From: Tenggerimyces flavus | Lineage (GTDB): Bacteria; Actinomycetota; Actinomycetes; Propionibacteriales; Actinopolymorphaceae | DNA length: 64,000 bases | Assembly: GCF_016907715.1 (NCBI RefSeq) | Contig: NZ_JAFBCM010000001.1 | Coordinates: 1,984,001 to 2,048,000 of the forward strand | Direction: 5' to 3' | Shown: positions 34,354 through 43,722 of the stretch, one piece after another | Layout: every line of letters starts with the position of its first letter | Numbering within the stretch: position 1 is the stretch's first letter | Translations under genes and position numbers: made by a program | The notes under the pieces: generated by a model | Seen by the model: the letters and a program-made list of their open reading frames with translations, nothing else | Told to the model about the DNA's origin: nothing | Database searches by the model: none

Positions 34354-35214
34354 CTACAGCGGCGCCTCGAGAACGCCGACCGTGAACGGTGCCCCGGCGC
34401 GGCCGAGCCGGTCGGCGCCGAACTGGGAGTGGACCAGTAGCAGCCGGCCCTCCACCGACGCGAGCGTGGTCGGCGAGTCGTCGTGCGGGCGCTCCCAGCG
34501 GCCCAGCAGGCGGGCGGCGTCGGGATCGACCGCGGTGAGCCAGTAGCGGACCGAACCGTCGGGCTCGTCGGTGTTGTCACAAACGTAGAGCGTGCCGTTC
34601 ACGTAGGCGAGGCCGTCGCCGTTGACCGCGGTGTCCAGCGGGATCCGGGCAGCCTGCTTCGTGGCGAGGTCGACCCGCCAGAGCACACCGGCGCCCTGGG
34701 CGGCGACGATCAGCGCCCGGCCGTCGGGGGTGGCGACGATGCCGTTGAGGAAGTCGGTGAACGGCTTCGTGCTCGCGCCGTGCTCGCCGAGGTCCAGCCA
34801 GCGCTCCGGCTCGCCGAGCTCGTCGCCGACCGCGAACCGCCAGATCAGCGGCTCACCGGAGTCGGTGACGTAGGCGTACTCGTCGTGCACGGTGACGTCG
34901 TTCAGCCCGGCCTCGCTCGCCGGCACGTGGCGGGTTCCGCAGGCGTCGCCGGTGCGGGTGTCGAACGCGTACAGGCACCCGCTCGTCCAGCCGCAGACCA
35001 GCAGCCGCCCGTGTGCGTCGACGGTCATGCCGACGGCCCGGTCGCGGCCGTCGACGCCTGGCTCCTGCCAGACCTCGAGGCGGTGCTGGTCGACGTGGCC
35101 GCGGTAGATCGCGCCGTTCCTCGCGCCGGAGACGTAGAACGTCCGCCCGTCCTCGCCGACCGCGATGCCTTCGGGGAAGACCTGGTCGCCAGGGAGCTCG
35201 TACTGCTCGATCAC
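34354..35214 (-). CDS. SMP-30/strictosidine-synthase-like beta-propeller protein
   Basis: 286 aa. Repeated propeller blades are visible: FPEGIAVGEDGRTFYVSGARNGAIYRG, VGMTVDAHGRLLVCGWTSGCLYAFD, LNDVTVHDEYAYVTDSGEPLIWR and NGDGLAYVNGTLYVCDN. Asn/Asp residues in LNDV and NGDGL match the metal site of SMP-30/gluconolactonase enzymes. The GTG start overlaps the upstream gene's stop as GTGA. It may be a lactonase; no signal peptide is seen. Confidence 0.8.
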   Translation of the reverse strand: MIEQYELPGDQVFPEGIAVGEDGRTFYVSGARNGAIYRGHVDQHRLEVWQEPGVDGRDRAVGMTVDAHGRLLVCGWTSGCLYAFDTRTGDACGTRHVPASEAGLNDVTVHDEYAYVTDSGEPLIWRFAVGDELGEPERWLDLGEHGASTKPFTDFLNGIVATPDGRALIVAAQGAGVLWRVDLATKQAARIPLDTAVNGDGLAYVNGTLYVCDNTDEPDGSVRYWLTAVDPDAARLLGRWERPHDDSPTTLASVEGRLLLVHSQFGADRLGRAGAPFTVGVLEAPL

Positions 35215-35552
35215 AGCTTGCCCAGCGGCGAGACGGCCATGCCGGAACGTTCGCACACCCACTGTGGGTCCGGGCCGAGCTCGGGGTTGATCCGCAGCTC
35301 GTGCGGCTCGACCAGGTCGCAGGCCTTGCACAGTGGCCACCGGCCGATCGTGTCGAGGAGCGCGTCCTGGACGTCCTGGGCGACCTGGCCGGCCACGTAG
35401 GCCGCGCCCTCGGGCCATTCCTGCACCCACCAGCGGCGTTCGGCCACGGCGTCTTCGAGGATCGACACGGCGCGCGGGTCGGCGAAGCTGTAGCTGGTGA
35501 GGTCGTGCAGCACCAGCGCGCGGGCCGCGAGGAGCGGGTCGTCGGACGTCAC
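35211..35552 (-). CDS. Conserved actinobacterial small protein, unknown
   Basis: 113 aa. Opening: DPLLAARALVLHDLTSYSFADP. Later, RRWWVQEWPEGAAYVAGQVAQDVQDALLD is followed by a segment with cysteines (WPLCKACDLVEPHELRINPELG, then WVCERSG) that could bind one zinc. It is coupled by GTGA overlap to the propeller protein downstream. No function is recognised. Confidence 0.65.
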   Translation of the reverse strand: MTSDDPLLAARALVLHDLTSYSFADPRAVSILEDAVAERRWWVQEWPEGAAYVAGQVAQDVQDALLDTIGRWPLCKACDLVEPHELRINPELGPDPQWVCERSGMAVSPLGKL

Positions 35553-35579
35553 GGGGTCGATCCTGGCACTCTTGGAGCC

Positions 35580-36350
35580 ATGACCGCGTCGGGCTCGTCA
35601 GCGAATCCGGAGCCTATCCCGGACAGCCGGGCCCTGCTCGAGATCATCGCGCTCGGCCCGGCCGACGCCGCGGCCGCCGAGGAGGGCGGCGCGGACCGGC
35701 TCGAGGTGTGCGACGCGATGGACCAGGACGGGCTCGCGCCCGACCCGAAGACCGTCGCCGCGATCCGTCGCCGCTGCGGGCTGCCGATGCGGGTCATGCT
35801 CCGGCTCGCCGACGGCTTCACCACCTCGCCGCCCGAGCTCGGCCGCCTGGCCGCGCTCGCGAAGCAGTACGCCGACGCCGGTGCGGACGGGTTCGTGCTC
35901 GGCTTCCTCAGCCTGTCGACCGAGGTCGACATCGTCGCCACCTCCAGCTTGCTGGACGGAATCCACCATGCCATCGGTGTGCAACTCCCGTGGACGTTCC
36001 ACCGCGCGATCGACCACGCGCTCGAGTCCGACCTCGCCTGGAACGTCGTCCGCGACCTGCCCGGCCTCGACGCGGTCCTCACCGCGGGCTCGGTCCGCGG
36101 CGTCGACACCGGCCTCGACGAGCTCGTCCGCCGCGGCCGGCTTGGCGACGGCGGCCTGGTCCTCGCCGGCGGCGGCTTGCGCGCCGAGCACGTCCCCTGG
36201 CTCGCACAGGCCGGGATCCGGTCCTTCCACGTGGGCAGCTCGGTCCGCCCGGACAGCTCGTGGAAGGCGTACGTCGACGCGAAGTACGTCCGCGCCTGGC
36301 GCAAGCTCGTCGACGAGGAAGTCGCGCGCGCCGCGGACGTGCCGCGGTGA
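35580..36350 (+). CDS. cutC: CutC-family protein
   Basis: 256 aa TIM-barrel protein. Typical stretches: LLEIIALGPADAAAAEEGGADRLEVC, GLPMRVMLR, GADGFVLGFLS and PWTFHRAIDHA; the final part, GGLRAEHVPWLAQAGIRSFHVGS, matches the phosphate-site loop of this fold. CutC was named for copper homeostasis, but the biochemical role is unsettled. It is coupled by GTGA overlap to a DUF4031 gene. The start is the ATG at 35580, preceded by GGAG. Confidence 0.88.
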   Translation: MTASGSSANPEPIPDSRALLEIIALGPADAAAAEEGGADRLEVCDAMDQDGLAPDPKTVAAIRRRCGLPMRVMLRLADGFTTSPPELGRLAALAKQYADAGADGFVLGFLSLSTEVDIVATSSLLDGIHHAIGVQLPWTFHRAIDHALESDLAWNVVRDLPGLDAVLTAGSVRGVDTGLDELVRRGRLGDGGLVLAGGGLRAEHVPWLAQAGIRSFHVGSSVRPDSSWKAYVDAKYVRAWRKLVDEEVARAADVPR

Positions 36351-36616
36351 CCGTGTACGTCGACCCGCCAGCGTGGTCGGCCCACGGCCGGCTGTGGTCG
36401 CACCTCGTGTCGGACACGTCGTACGAGGAGCTGCACGCGTTCGCGCGGGGGCTGGGGATCCCGGAGCGGGGCTTCGACCGGGACCACTACGACGTGCCGC
36501 AGGAACGCTACGACGACATCGTCGCCGCCGGCGCTGTGCCGGCGTCGAGCCGTGAGCTCGTCGCCCACCTGCACCACTCCGGCCTCCGCCGGCGCAAGCG
36601 CTCCCGCCGAGCCTGA
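36347..36616 (+). CDS. DUF4031 domain protein
   Basis: 89 aa from the GTG overlapping the cutC stop. Characteristic sequence: VYVDPPAWSAHGRLWSHLVSD, then SYEELHAFARGLGIPERGFD and RDHYDVPQERYDDIVAAGA. DUF4031 proteins are small, actinobacterial and uncharacterised. The conserved Asp, Trp, His and Tyr residues suggest a ligand or metal site, but no activity is known. Confidence 0.85.
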   Translation: MTVYVDPPAWSAHGRLWSHLVSDTSYEELHAFARGLGIPERGFDRDHYDVPQERYDDIVAAGAVPASSRELVAHLHHSGLRRRKRSRRA

Positions 36617-36622
36617 GACAGG

Positions 36623-37246
36623 TCACGCCATCCGGAGCAGGGCCACCTCGGTGGTCAGGTTCCGGCGCGCCCGTTCCTCCCACAGCGCATGCCCGGTCGG
36701 GGTCCGGAACAGCGCGCCGTGGGACAGCAGGTCCTCCAGCACGTTCAGCCGCCCGTGCCGGAACGCGTCCTCCGGCACGAACGCGTACTCCGCACGTACG
36801 TCAGACGCATACCGCGCGTACCGCTCCGGCTCGGACGCCAGCACCGCGAGGTCGGCGTCACTCAGCACCGCCCCGTCCACATCCGAGGCCGCTGGGTCAT
36901 GTGTAGTTGTCAAACGAACGAGCGCGGCAACACGCGATATCCGTGACTCCGCGACGCCGGCCCCGGGAAGGACCGACTCCGCAAGGTGTGCCGATTCCTC
37001 CTCGTTGTCCTTGCGTTGCGGGTCGTAGACGGCGTCATGGAACCATGCCGCGATCCTTACCGCATCCGGGTCCGACGCGTGCCTGTGGAGAACGTCGATC
37101 GCGACCAGAACCTCCGCCAGATGCTCGGTGTCGTGGTAGCGCCGATGCGCCTCCCCGTACCGTTCCAACAGGTCGCGCCCGACGTCGTCGGCGCCGGGAA
37201 GCAGGCGCGTCCACCGCGAGAACAGGGTTGTCCACAACTCCGTCAC
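36623..37246 (-). CDS. HD-domain protein (predicted metal-dependent phosphohydrolase)
   Basis: 207 aa from GTG. The metal-binding signature is RYHDTEHLAEVL (about residues 33-44) and AAWFHDAVYDPQRKDNEEESAHLA (HD pair at about 62-63); a further acidic patch is VLSDADLAVLAS. Related proteins hydrolyse nucleotides or are uncharacterised. It is divergent from the large BTAD regulator, with 44 bases between their starts. Confidence 0.82.
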   Translation of the reverse strand: MTELWTTLFSRWTRLLPGADDVGRDLLERYGEAHRRYHDTEHLAEVLVAIDVLHRHASDPDAVRIAAWFHDAVYDPQRKDNEEESAHLAESVLPGAGVAESRISRVAALVRLTTTHDPAASDVDGAVLSDADLAVLASEPERYARYASDVRAEYAFVPEDAFRHGRLNVLEDLLSHGALFRTPTGHALWEERARRNLTTEVALLRMA

Positions 37247-37290
37247 CCTCCCATTTTCCGTTGTCGGTAAGGCGAGGCAGAATCCAGCCC

Positions 37291-40266
37291 ATGCAGTTCG
37301 GCGTACTCGGACCACTCCAGCTCCGGTCCGCCACCGGCGACGAGGTCGCGGTGAGCGGGCCACGTCCGCGTGCCCTTCTCGTCCTGCTGCTGCTCGACGC
37401 CGGCCGTGTCGTCAGCATCGACCAGCTCATCGCCGGCCAGTACGGCGACGACCCGCCCGCGGGCGCCACGAACGCCCTGCAGGCTCAGGTCTCGAGGCTC
37501 CGGCGCGATCTCCCCGACGGCCTCGTCGAGTTCCACGGCAGCGGCTACCGGCTCGCGGTCGACCCCGACGACGTCGACGTGCACCGGTTCGAACGCCTGG
37601 TCCGCGAGGGCCACCGCCTGCTCGCCGCCGGCGCGCACGCCAAGGCCGTCACCACGCTGCACGAGGCGCTCGACCTCTGGCGCGGGCAGCCGCTCGCCGA
37701 CCTGCCGAACGCGGAGGCCCAGGCGACCAGGCTCGAAGAAGCTCGGCTCGCCGCCAGAGAGGACCTCGTCGAGGCCGAGCTCGCCCTCCCCGAGGGCACC
37801 AACGTCGCCGAGCTGCGCCGCCTCGTCGACGAGCACCCGTTGCGCGAACGGCTGCGCGGCCAGCTGATGCGCGCGCTCCAGCAAGCCGGCCGCCAGGCCG
37901 AGGCGCTCGAGGAGTACGAAGCCGCCCGCCGCCTCCTCGCCGACGAGCTCGGCGTCGACCCCTCGCCCGAGCTGGCCGCGATCCACCTCGCGATCCTCCG
38001 CGCCGAAGGGGCCGCCAAGCCCACAAGGCGCGCCCTGCCCGCACAGCTCACCACCTTTGTCGGCCGAGACGCCGAGCTCGAACGGCTGGCCGACCTGCCC
38101 CGCCTGGTCACGCTCGTCGGGCCGGGCGGCACCGGGAAGACCCGGCTCGCGATCGAGGTGGCACGACGAGATGGTCGCGAGGTCTGCTTCGCCGACCTCG
38201 CGCCCCTGCACGACGACGACGAGGACCAGCTGGCCGCCACCGTTCTCGCCGCGCTCGGCCTCCGCGAGGCGGGCTTCCAACCGGCCGGCGTCGAGCCGGT
38301 ACGAAGGCTCGCCGCCGCCCTCGACGACAACCTGCTGCTCGTGCTCGACAACTGCGAGCAGGTCATCGCCGCTGCAGCCGGAATCGTCCGCACGCTGCTC
38401 GACGAATGCCCAGACCTGCATGTCATCGCGACCAGCCGCGAGCCACTCGGGCTGACCGGCGAGACCCTGCTCCCGCTCGAGCCGCTGGCCGCCGACAACG
38501 CGGTGCGGCTGTTCGAGGACCGGGCGGCCGCCGTACGTCCCGGGTACGCGCCCGGTCAGCACCATGCCGAGGTCGCCCAGCTCTGCGCCGCACTCGACGG
38601 GTTGCCGCTCGCGATCGAGCTCGCGGCCGCGCGGCTCCGCGAGTTCGACGTCCACGAGCTCGCAACGAGGCTGGACGAGCACGGACGGTTCCGGCTGCTG
38701 TCCCGCGGGGACCGGACGGCCGCTGCCCGCCACCAGACGCTCACCGCCGTGATCGAGTGGAGTTGGGACCTGCTGACCAACGAGCAGCGCCAGCTCGCCA
38801 GCCGGTTCGCCGTCTTCGCCGGCGGCGCGAGCCTCGCCGCGGTCGAGGCGGTCTGCGACGTCCCCGACGCCGACGTGTTGCTCGCCGACCTCGTCGACAA
38901 GTCGATCGTCCGGAGCGACGGATCCCGCTACGAGATGCTCGAGACGATCCGGCTCTTCTGCGCCGAACGGCTCACCGAAGAGGTCCGCCGGGCCCACGCC
39001 CGCTACTACCTTTCGCTCGCCCAGCAAGCGGATCCGTACCTGCGGCGCGCAGAGCAGCTCGACTGGCTGGCCACGTTGACGGCCGAGCACGACAACCTGA
39101 TGACCGCACTCCGGTACGCCGCGACCCACGACCAAGAGACCGAGACCGGCTACCGGATGGTCGCCGCGCTGGCCGCCTACCTCTGGCTGTCCGGACGGCG
39201 AAGCCAGGCCGGCGCCGCGGCCGCCACCCTGCTCGAGCACGAGCCCGAAGACCTCGACGAGGAGTACGTCGCCTGCGTCGTGCACGCGATTCCCACCGCC
39301 GCGCCCGAGCACTGGGAGCGAGCCAAGGCGATCATGCGGAGCTTCGACCGACCACTCGAGCACCCGTTCGGCGCGGCGATCTGGGGCATGACCGCGGGCC
39401 CGCCCGACGAGGACGACGCGGAGACGCCGGCCCTGCTGGGCTCCGACCCCTGGAACGCCGCGCTCGGCCGGCTCAGCACGGCGCTGTTCCAGCTGCTCGA
39501 CGGCCGACCCGCCGCGGGCGAACGCGAGCTGGTCGAGGTGGCCGCGACGTTCCAGAGCCTCGGCGAACGCTGGGGCAGCGCCCAGGCACTGGACTTCCTC
39601 GCCCAGGCGGCCGGCTGGCGGGGCGAGTGGCAGCGCGCGCACGGTTACTGGGCGACCGCGCTGCGGGCGTTCGAGGAGCTCGGAGCGCTGGAGGAGTGCG
39701 CCGACCTGCTCTGTCATCGCGGCAACGCGTTCCTGCGGCAGGGCGAGCTCGACGCGGCGACCGAAGACTTCGCACGCGCCGCCGAGTTCTCCGTGAAGGC
39801 CGGGTCCGGCATCCCGCCAGCCGTGCCGCTCGGGCTCGCGAACGTGGCGCGCTGCCGCGACGACCCGGAGGCCGTCCGAGAGCGGCTGGCCGAGGCGTCG
39901 GCCGCGGTCGAGGCGGGCAGCTTCCGGTTCGCCTCGATGCGAGCGCAGGTGTTCACCGCACTCGGCCGGCACGCCGAGGCGGTCGCGGCGGCGCGGACGT
40001 CACCGTTCGCCGCGGACGTGGCCGACGCGACCGAGGGCCTGGCCGGGGAGGTCGTCGCGGCCGGCGAGGGCGATCGGGCCGCGCTGCTGCTCGGCGTCGC
40101 CGTCGCCCTGCGCGGCACCGCGGTGGCGGGAGATCCGCAGGTCGCGCGGGTCACCGAAGAGGCCCGCGGGCTCATCGGCGCGGGCGCCTTCGCCGTGGCG
40201 TACGCGCGCGGCGCCGAGCTCGACAAGGAGCGCGCGCTGACGGTCGTGGACGGTTCGACCCGGTAG
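37291..40266 (+). CDS. BTAD/AfsR-type transcriptional regulator with NB-ARC ATPase and TPR region
   Basis: 991 aa. Residues 1-90: OmpR-like winged helix (MQFGVLGPLQLRSATGDEV, NALQAQVSRLRRDLPD). About 95-235: bacterial transcriptional activator domain, ending RRLLADELGVDPSPELAAIH. About 255-560: NB-ARC ATPase with Walker A LVGPGGTGKTRLAIEVAR and Walker B LLLVLDNCEQV, then ATSREPLGL and GLPLAIELAAARL. The rest is alpha-helical TPR-like. Such proteins activate secondary-metabolite or stress genes on a ligand signal. The FAD monooxygenase 52 bases downstream is the likely target or partner. Confidence 0.9.
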   Translation: MQFGVLGPLQLRSATGDEVAVSGPRPRALLVLLLLDAGRVVSIDQLIAGQYGDDPPAGATNALQAQVSRLRRDLPDGLVEFHGSGYRLAVDPDDVDVHRFERLVREGHRLLAAGAHAKAVTTLHEALDLWRGQPLADLPNAEAQATRLEEARLAAREDLVEAELALPEGTNVAELRRLVDEHPLRERLRGQLMRALQQAGRQAEALEEYEAARRLLADELGVDPSPELAAIHLAILRAEGAAKPTRRALPAQLTTFVGRDAELERLADLPRLVTLVGPGGTGKTRLAIEVARRDGREVCFADLAPLHDDDEDQLAATVLAALGLREAGFQPAGVEPVRRLAAALDDNLLLVLDNCEQVIAAAAGIVRTLLDECPDLHVIATSREPLGLTGETLLPLEPLAADNAVRLFEDRAAAVRPGYAPGQHHAEVAQLCAALDGLPLAIELAAARLREFDVHELATRLDEHGRFRLLSRGDRTAAARHQTLTAVIEWSWDLLTNEQRQLASRFAVFAGGASLAAVEAVCDVPDADVLLADLVDKSIVRSDGSRYEMLETIRLFCAERLTEEVRRAHARYYLSLAQQADPYLRRAEQLDWLATLTAEHDNLMTALRYAATHDQETETGYRMVAALAAYLWLSGRRSQAGAAAATLLEHEPEDLDEEYVACVVHAIPTAAPEHWERAKAIMRSFDRPLEHPFGAAIWGMTAGPPDEDDAETPALLGSDPWNAALGRLSTALFQLLDGRPAAGERELVEVAATFQSLGERWGSAQALDFLAQAAGWRGEWQRAHGYWATALRAFEELGALEECADLLCHRGNAFLRQGELDAATEDFARAAEFSVKAGSGIPPAVPLGLANVARCRDDPEAVRERLAEASAAVEAGSFRFASMRAQVFTALGRHAEAVAAARTSPFAADVADATEGLAGEVVAAGEGDRAALLLGVAVALRGTAVAGDPQVARVTEEARGLIGAGAFAVAYARGAELDKERALTVVDGSTR

Positions 40267-40318
40267 CTGTCAGCCAACCGTCACCGAGCCGTCAGCGCCG
40301 GCCGCGACGCTACGGGAC

Positions 40319-41467
40319 ATGAAGAACACCACAGTCCTCATCTCCGGCGCGAGCATCGCCGGCCCCGCCCTCGCTCTCTGGCTGGCCCGCTACGGCTGCA
40401 CCGTGACCGTCGTCGAACGGTCGTCCGGCCCGCGCTCCGGTGGTCAGGCGGTCGACTTCAAGGGTGCGACCCACCACAAGGTCCTCGAGCGGATGGGCAT
40501 CCTCGACGACGTCCTCAGCCTGCAGACCGGCGGCCACGACCAGACCGTGATCGACGCGAACGAGAAGCCCCTCACCGTCATCCCGGGCGAGTTCACCGGC
40601 GGCGACATCGAGATCCGGCGCGGCGACCTCGGCCAGCTGTTGTACGAGAAGACCAAGGACCAGTGCGAGTACGTGTTCGGCGACTCGATCACCTCGCTGA
40701 CCGAGACCGCGAACGGCGTGCACGTCACCTTCCAGCGCGGCGCGCCCCGCACCTTCGACCTCGTGGTCGGCGCCGACGGCATCCACTCCAACGTGCGCCG
40801 GCTCGCGTTCGGGCCCGAGCACGACTACGTCAAGCACCTCGACCACTACTACGCGATCGCCCAGCTCGGTTCCGGTGGCAAGGCGCTCATGTACAACGAG
40901 CCGGGCCGGATGGTCGCGGTCGGAGGCCCGAAAGCCGAGGCGTTCTTCGTCTTCAAGTCCGAGGAGCTCGAGTACGACCGGTACGACAGCGACCAGATGA
41001 AGAAGATCCTGCTCGACGCGTACCGCGACAACACCGGCTGGCGGATTCCCGAGCTGCTCGCGAAGGTCCCCGCGTCCGACGACTTCTACCTCGACGCGCT
41101 CGCCCGCGTCGACATGGAGCACTACGCGAAGGGGCGCATCGTCCTGCTCGGCGACGCGGCGTACGGCAACACCCTCGGCGGCTTCGGCACCGGCCTCGCG
41201 ATCGTCGGCGCGTACGTCCTCGCCGGCGAGCTCGCCGAAGCCGGCGGCGACCACGTCCGCGCGTTCGCCGGGTACGAGGAGCAGATGGTGCGCTACTCCA
41301 AGATCGCCAAGCAGGCCAGCGCCGGCGCCTTCCTGGCACCACCCACCCGCTGGAAGATGTGGCTGCGCAACCTCACCTTCCGCTCGGGCTTCCTGCTGAA
41401 GGCGATGCTGAAGCTGACCGACAAGTTCGCGACCGACATCGAGCTGAAGGACTACGCAACCAAGTAA
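40319..41467 (+). CDS. FAD-dependent monooxygenase (TetX/PHBH-like)
   Basis: 382 aa. The FAD motifs are in order: the dinucleotide fold LISGASIAGPALALWLARYG, an Arg-rich second site (EIRRGDLGQLLYEK), the DG motif VVGADGIHSNVRRLAF and the GD motif GRIVLLGDAAYGNTLGGFGTGLAI. It would hydroxylate an aromatic or polyketide-like substrate with NAD(P)H and oxygen. It follows the BTAD regulator, a pairing common in actinomycete accessory metabolism. Inactivation of tetracyclines is possible for this group but not shown. Confidence 0.88.
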   Translation: MKNTTVLISGASIAGPALALWLARYGCTVTVVERSSGPRSGGQAVDFKGATHHKVLERMGILDDVLSLQTGGHDQTVIDANEKPLTVIPGEFTGGDIEIRRGDLGQLLYEKTKDQCEYVFGDSITSLTETANGVHVTFQRGAPRTFDLVVGADGIHSNVRRLAFGPEHDYVKHLDHYYAIAQLGSGGKALMYNEPGRMVAVGGPKAEAFFVFKSEELEYDRYDSDQMKKILLDAYRDNTGWRIPELLAKVPASDDFYLDALARVDMEHYAKGRIVLLGDAAYGNTLGGFGTGLAIVGAYVLAGELAEAGGDHVRAFAGYEEQMVRYSKIAKQASAGAFLAPPTRWKMWLRNLTFRSGFLLKAMLKLTDKFATDIELKDYATK

Positions 41468-41483
41468 GGGAGCTGGGGCCCGA

Positions 41484-41650
41484 CCAGGCCCCGTAGGTGA
41501 AGCGTGTCGTGGTCGCCTTACCCGGCCAGTGGCCGCTCTACCTGGCGTCCACCCCACGTAAAGGGGCAAATGATCATGTAAACATGATCATTTGCCCCAG
41601 GGCGCGGGTGGACCGGTCGAACCCACCGCCGGACGAAAGATCGAGGCTAG
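41484..41650 (-). repeat. Dispersed palindromic repeat, copy D (most complete)
   Basis: On the minus strand it starts at the CTAG of the CHAP gene's stop, runs CCTCGATCTTTCGTCCGGCG, then the perfect palindrome 41563-41598 (arms GGGGCAAATGATCATGT), then GTGGGGTGGACGCCAGGTAG and GGCCACTGGCCGGGTAAGG. It is the best reference for the family, at about 165 bp. Confidence 0.88.
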
Positions 41651-42963
41651 AACGTGGCGATGCCGTAGCCCTTCCAGCCGACCCCCGCCGGCTCGGCCTT
41701 GGCGAACTTGCCGTTGCCGAGCCCGTTGTACTGCCACAGCGTGTAGTCCGACAGCCGGACCGCGAGGATGTCCGCGCGGCTGTCGCCGTTGGCGTCGAGG
41801 ACGCCGATCCGGTTGAAGCCGGTCCAGCCGCCGCCCGCGTCGATCTTCGAGGCGAACGTCCCTTGTCCGGTCCCCTTCCAGAACCACAGACCGCCACCGG
41901 TGTCGGTCGCCCAGATGTCGCCGTCTCCGTCGCCGTCCGCGTCACCACCGAAGTGGCGGGGGTACGTCGTCCAGCCCGGCCCGACTTCGTCCCGACTCCC
42001 GAACTTCGCCCGGCCGAGCCCCGGGTAGTACCACATCGTGGTGCCGTCCCGGCCCAGGATGTCGACCTTGTTGTCGCCGTTGACGTCGACGAGCGAGAAG
42101 TAGTCGATGGCGCCCCAGCCGTTGCCCTCCTCGACCAGCGAGTTGAAGCCACCGGCCGCGTTGTTGTGCCAGTAGTGGATGGACCCGTTCGGCCCGATCG
42201 CCCACAGATCGGCGTAGCCGTCACCGTTCGAGTCGCCGACCCCGATGCGGGAGTAGTCTCCCCAGCCCGGACCCACGCGGTCCCTGCTTCCGAAGCCACC
42301 GGCCGCGAGTCCGGGATAGCTCCACATCACGCCGCTCGGGTCGATGCCGAACAGTTCGTCGTACCGGTCGCCGTTGCTGCTCTCCGCCGCCAGGTTGGCC
42401 GGCCCCACGTTGGGCGGGGTGATGTAGCCCGCCACGTGCAGGTTGTCGTTGCCCTGGGTGTCGGTGATCGGATTGATCGTCCGCCGGACAACGGCGTCGC
42501 CCACGTTGCCCTCGACGGTGGTGATCGTGCCGTTGGAGTGGACGGCGGTGACGATGCCGACGTGCCCGCCTTGCACCTGCGCGGGCGTACCCCACTGGAT
42601 GATGTCGCCGGGCTGCGGATCGCCCTTAGAGCCGGACGGCCGGGCCTTCCACAGGCCGCGGCTCTGTGCCCACAACCCGGTCGCCCGCGCGGTGGGTGTC
42701 GTCGGGTACGGACTGACGCCGGCTGTCTTCCAGATCCAGGTGGTGAAGTAGGCGCACCAGGCACTGGACTGGCATGGACCGTACTTCTCGCATCGCCCGT
42801 TCGCCTGTGACGCGCCCACCTCGGCGTTGGCGGTCGCGACGATGCCGGCGCGCGTGGCGGCCTGGGCCGGCGCCGCACCGACGGTCTGGAGGGCGAACGT
42901 GAGCACCAGGCCCAAGGCCAGGAGCAGGAACCAGGATCGGGTGGGACGTGATCGTGCGTGCAT
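41647..42963 (-). CDS. Secreted CHAP-domain amidase with FG-GAP/VCBS repeats
   Basis: 438 aa. Signal peptide: WFLLLALGLVLTFALQTVGA. The CHAP domain (about residues 40-180) has the nucleophile in SSAWCAYFTTWIWK and the histidine in VQGGHVGIVTAVHS, as in peptidoglycan amidases/endopeptidases. About 200-438: FG-GAP-like propeller repeats with DxNxDxxxD calcium loops (GDSNGDGYADLW, VDVNGDNKVDILG, GDADGDGDGDIW, LDANGDSRADILA). The ATG at 42963 is chosen behind GAGGGGG. It may remodel or bind the cell surface. Confidence 0.88.
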   Translation of the reverse strand: MHARSRPTRSWFLLLALGLVLTFALQTVGAAPAQAATRAGIVATANAEVGASQANGRCEKYGPCQSSAWCAYFTTWIWKTAGVSPYPTTPTARATGLWAQSRGLWKARPSGSKGDPQPGDIIQWGTPAQVQGGHVGIVTAVHSNGTITTVEGNVGDAVVRRTINPITDTQGNDNLHVAGYITPPNVGPANLAAESSNGDRYDELFGIDPSGVMWSYPGLAAGGFGSRDRVGPGWGDYSRIGVGDSNGDGYADLWAIGPNGSIHYWHNNAAGGFNSLVEEGNGWGAIDYFSLVDVNGDNKVDILGRDGTTMWYYPGLGRAKFGSRDEVGPGWTTYPRHFGGDADGDGDGDIWATDTGGGLWFWKGTGQGTFASKIDAGGGWTGFNRIGVLDANGDSRADILAVRLSDYTLWQYNGLGNGKFAKAEPAGVGWKGYGIATF

Positions 42964-43050
42964 GACGGACAAACCCCCTCGGCTGGATGACTCGACACCT
43001 GCGCGCCCAAGCTAGGAGCGTCCGCACCGCCCTGGTGTCAGGCGAATCCC

Positions 43051-43722
43051 CTACAGCCGAGTGGCCGCGTCGAGCTCCGCGAGCGTGATCACGCCGTCCG
43101 CGAGAGCTCGCGCGACGAGCTCGCTCTTGGTACGAGCGGAGCGTCCGACGTTCGCGTACTTCACCCGAACGCGCTCGATGTAGGTGTCCACGGTCTTCAC
43201 GCTGATCGCGAGCTTGGTCGCCACGAGCACCTTCGACGACGACGCGAACCAGGCCCGCAGCACCTCGATCTCGCGCGGCGACAACCGCGGCCGATCCGGT
43301 GCCCGGTTGGTGGCCAGGGCACCGCCGAGCGAGGGCGCGGTGTACGGCTTGCCTTCGGCCGCGGCACGAACAGCCGGCACCAGGTGCTCCTTGCCCTCGC
43401 GCTTGGTGAGATAGGCCAACGCACCGAGGTCGATGCAGGCGATCGCGGTCGCGGTGTCGGCGTGCTGGGAGTACACGACGACCCGGCGGCCGCTCTCGAC
43501 GAGCCGGCGCAGCCCGCCGAACTCGCGATGGTCGGGCCGGAGCTCGAGGTCGAAGATCACGACGTCCGCGGTCGCGCCCGCACCCGTCCACACGTCGACC
43601 AGCCGGTCCTCGGCGTCGATCAGCGCGATCGGCGGATCCGCGCGTTCGAACCAGTAGCGAACGCCCGCCGCGATCGCGGCGTGGTCGTCCACGATCACCG
43701 CGGTGACGGTTCGAGCTGCCAT
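43051..43722 (-). CDS. LuxR-type response regulator
   Basis: 223 aa. The receiver domain has the acidic pair VIVDDHAAI, the phospho-acceptor region DVVIFDLELRPDH and the Lys in AYLTKREGKEH. The C-terminal helix-turn-helix reads LSPREIEVLRAWFASSSKVLVATKLAISVKTVDTYIERVRVKY. RBS GGAGG is 4 bases before the ATG. It is the last gene of a three-gene set with two sensor proteins and overlaps the preceding one by 28 bases. Confidence 0.92.
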   Translation of the reverse strand: MAARTVTAVIVDDHAAIAAGVRYWFERADPPIALIDAEDRLVDVWTGAGATADVVIFDLELRPDHREFGGLRRLVESGRRVVVYSQHADTATAIACIDLGALAYLTKREGKEHLVPAVRAAAEGKPYTAPSLGGALATNRAPDRPRLSPREIEVLRAWFASSSKVLVATKLAISVKTVDTYIERVRVKYANVGRSARTKSELVARALADGVITLAELDAATRL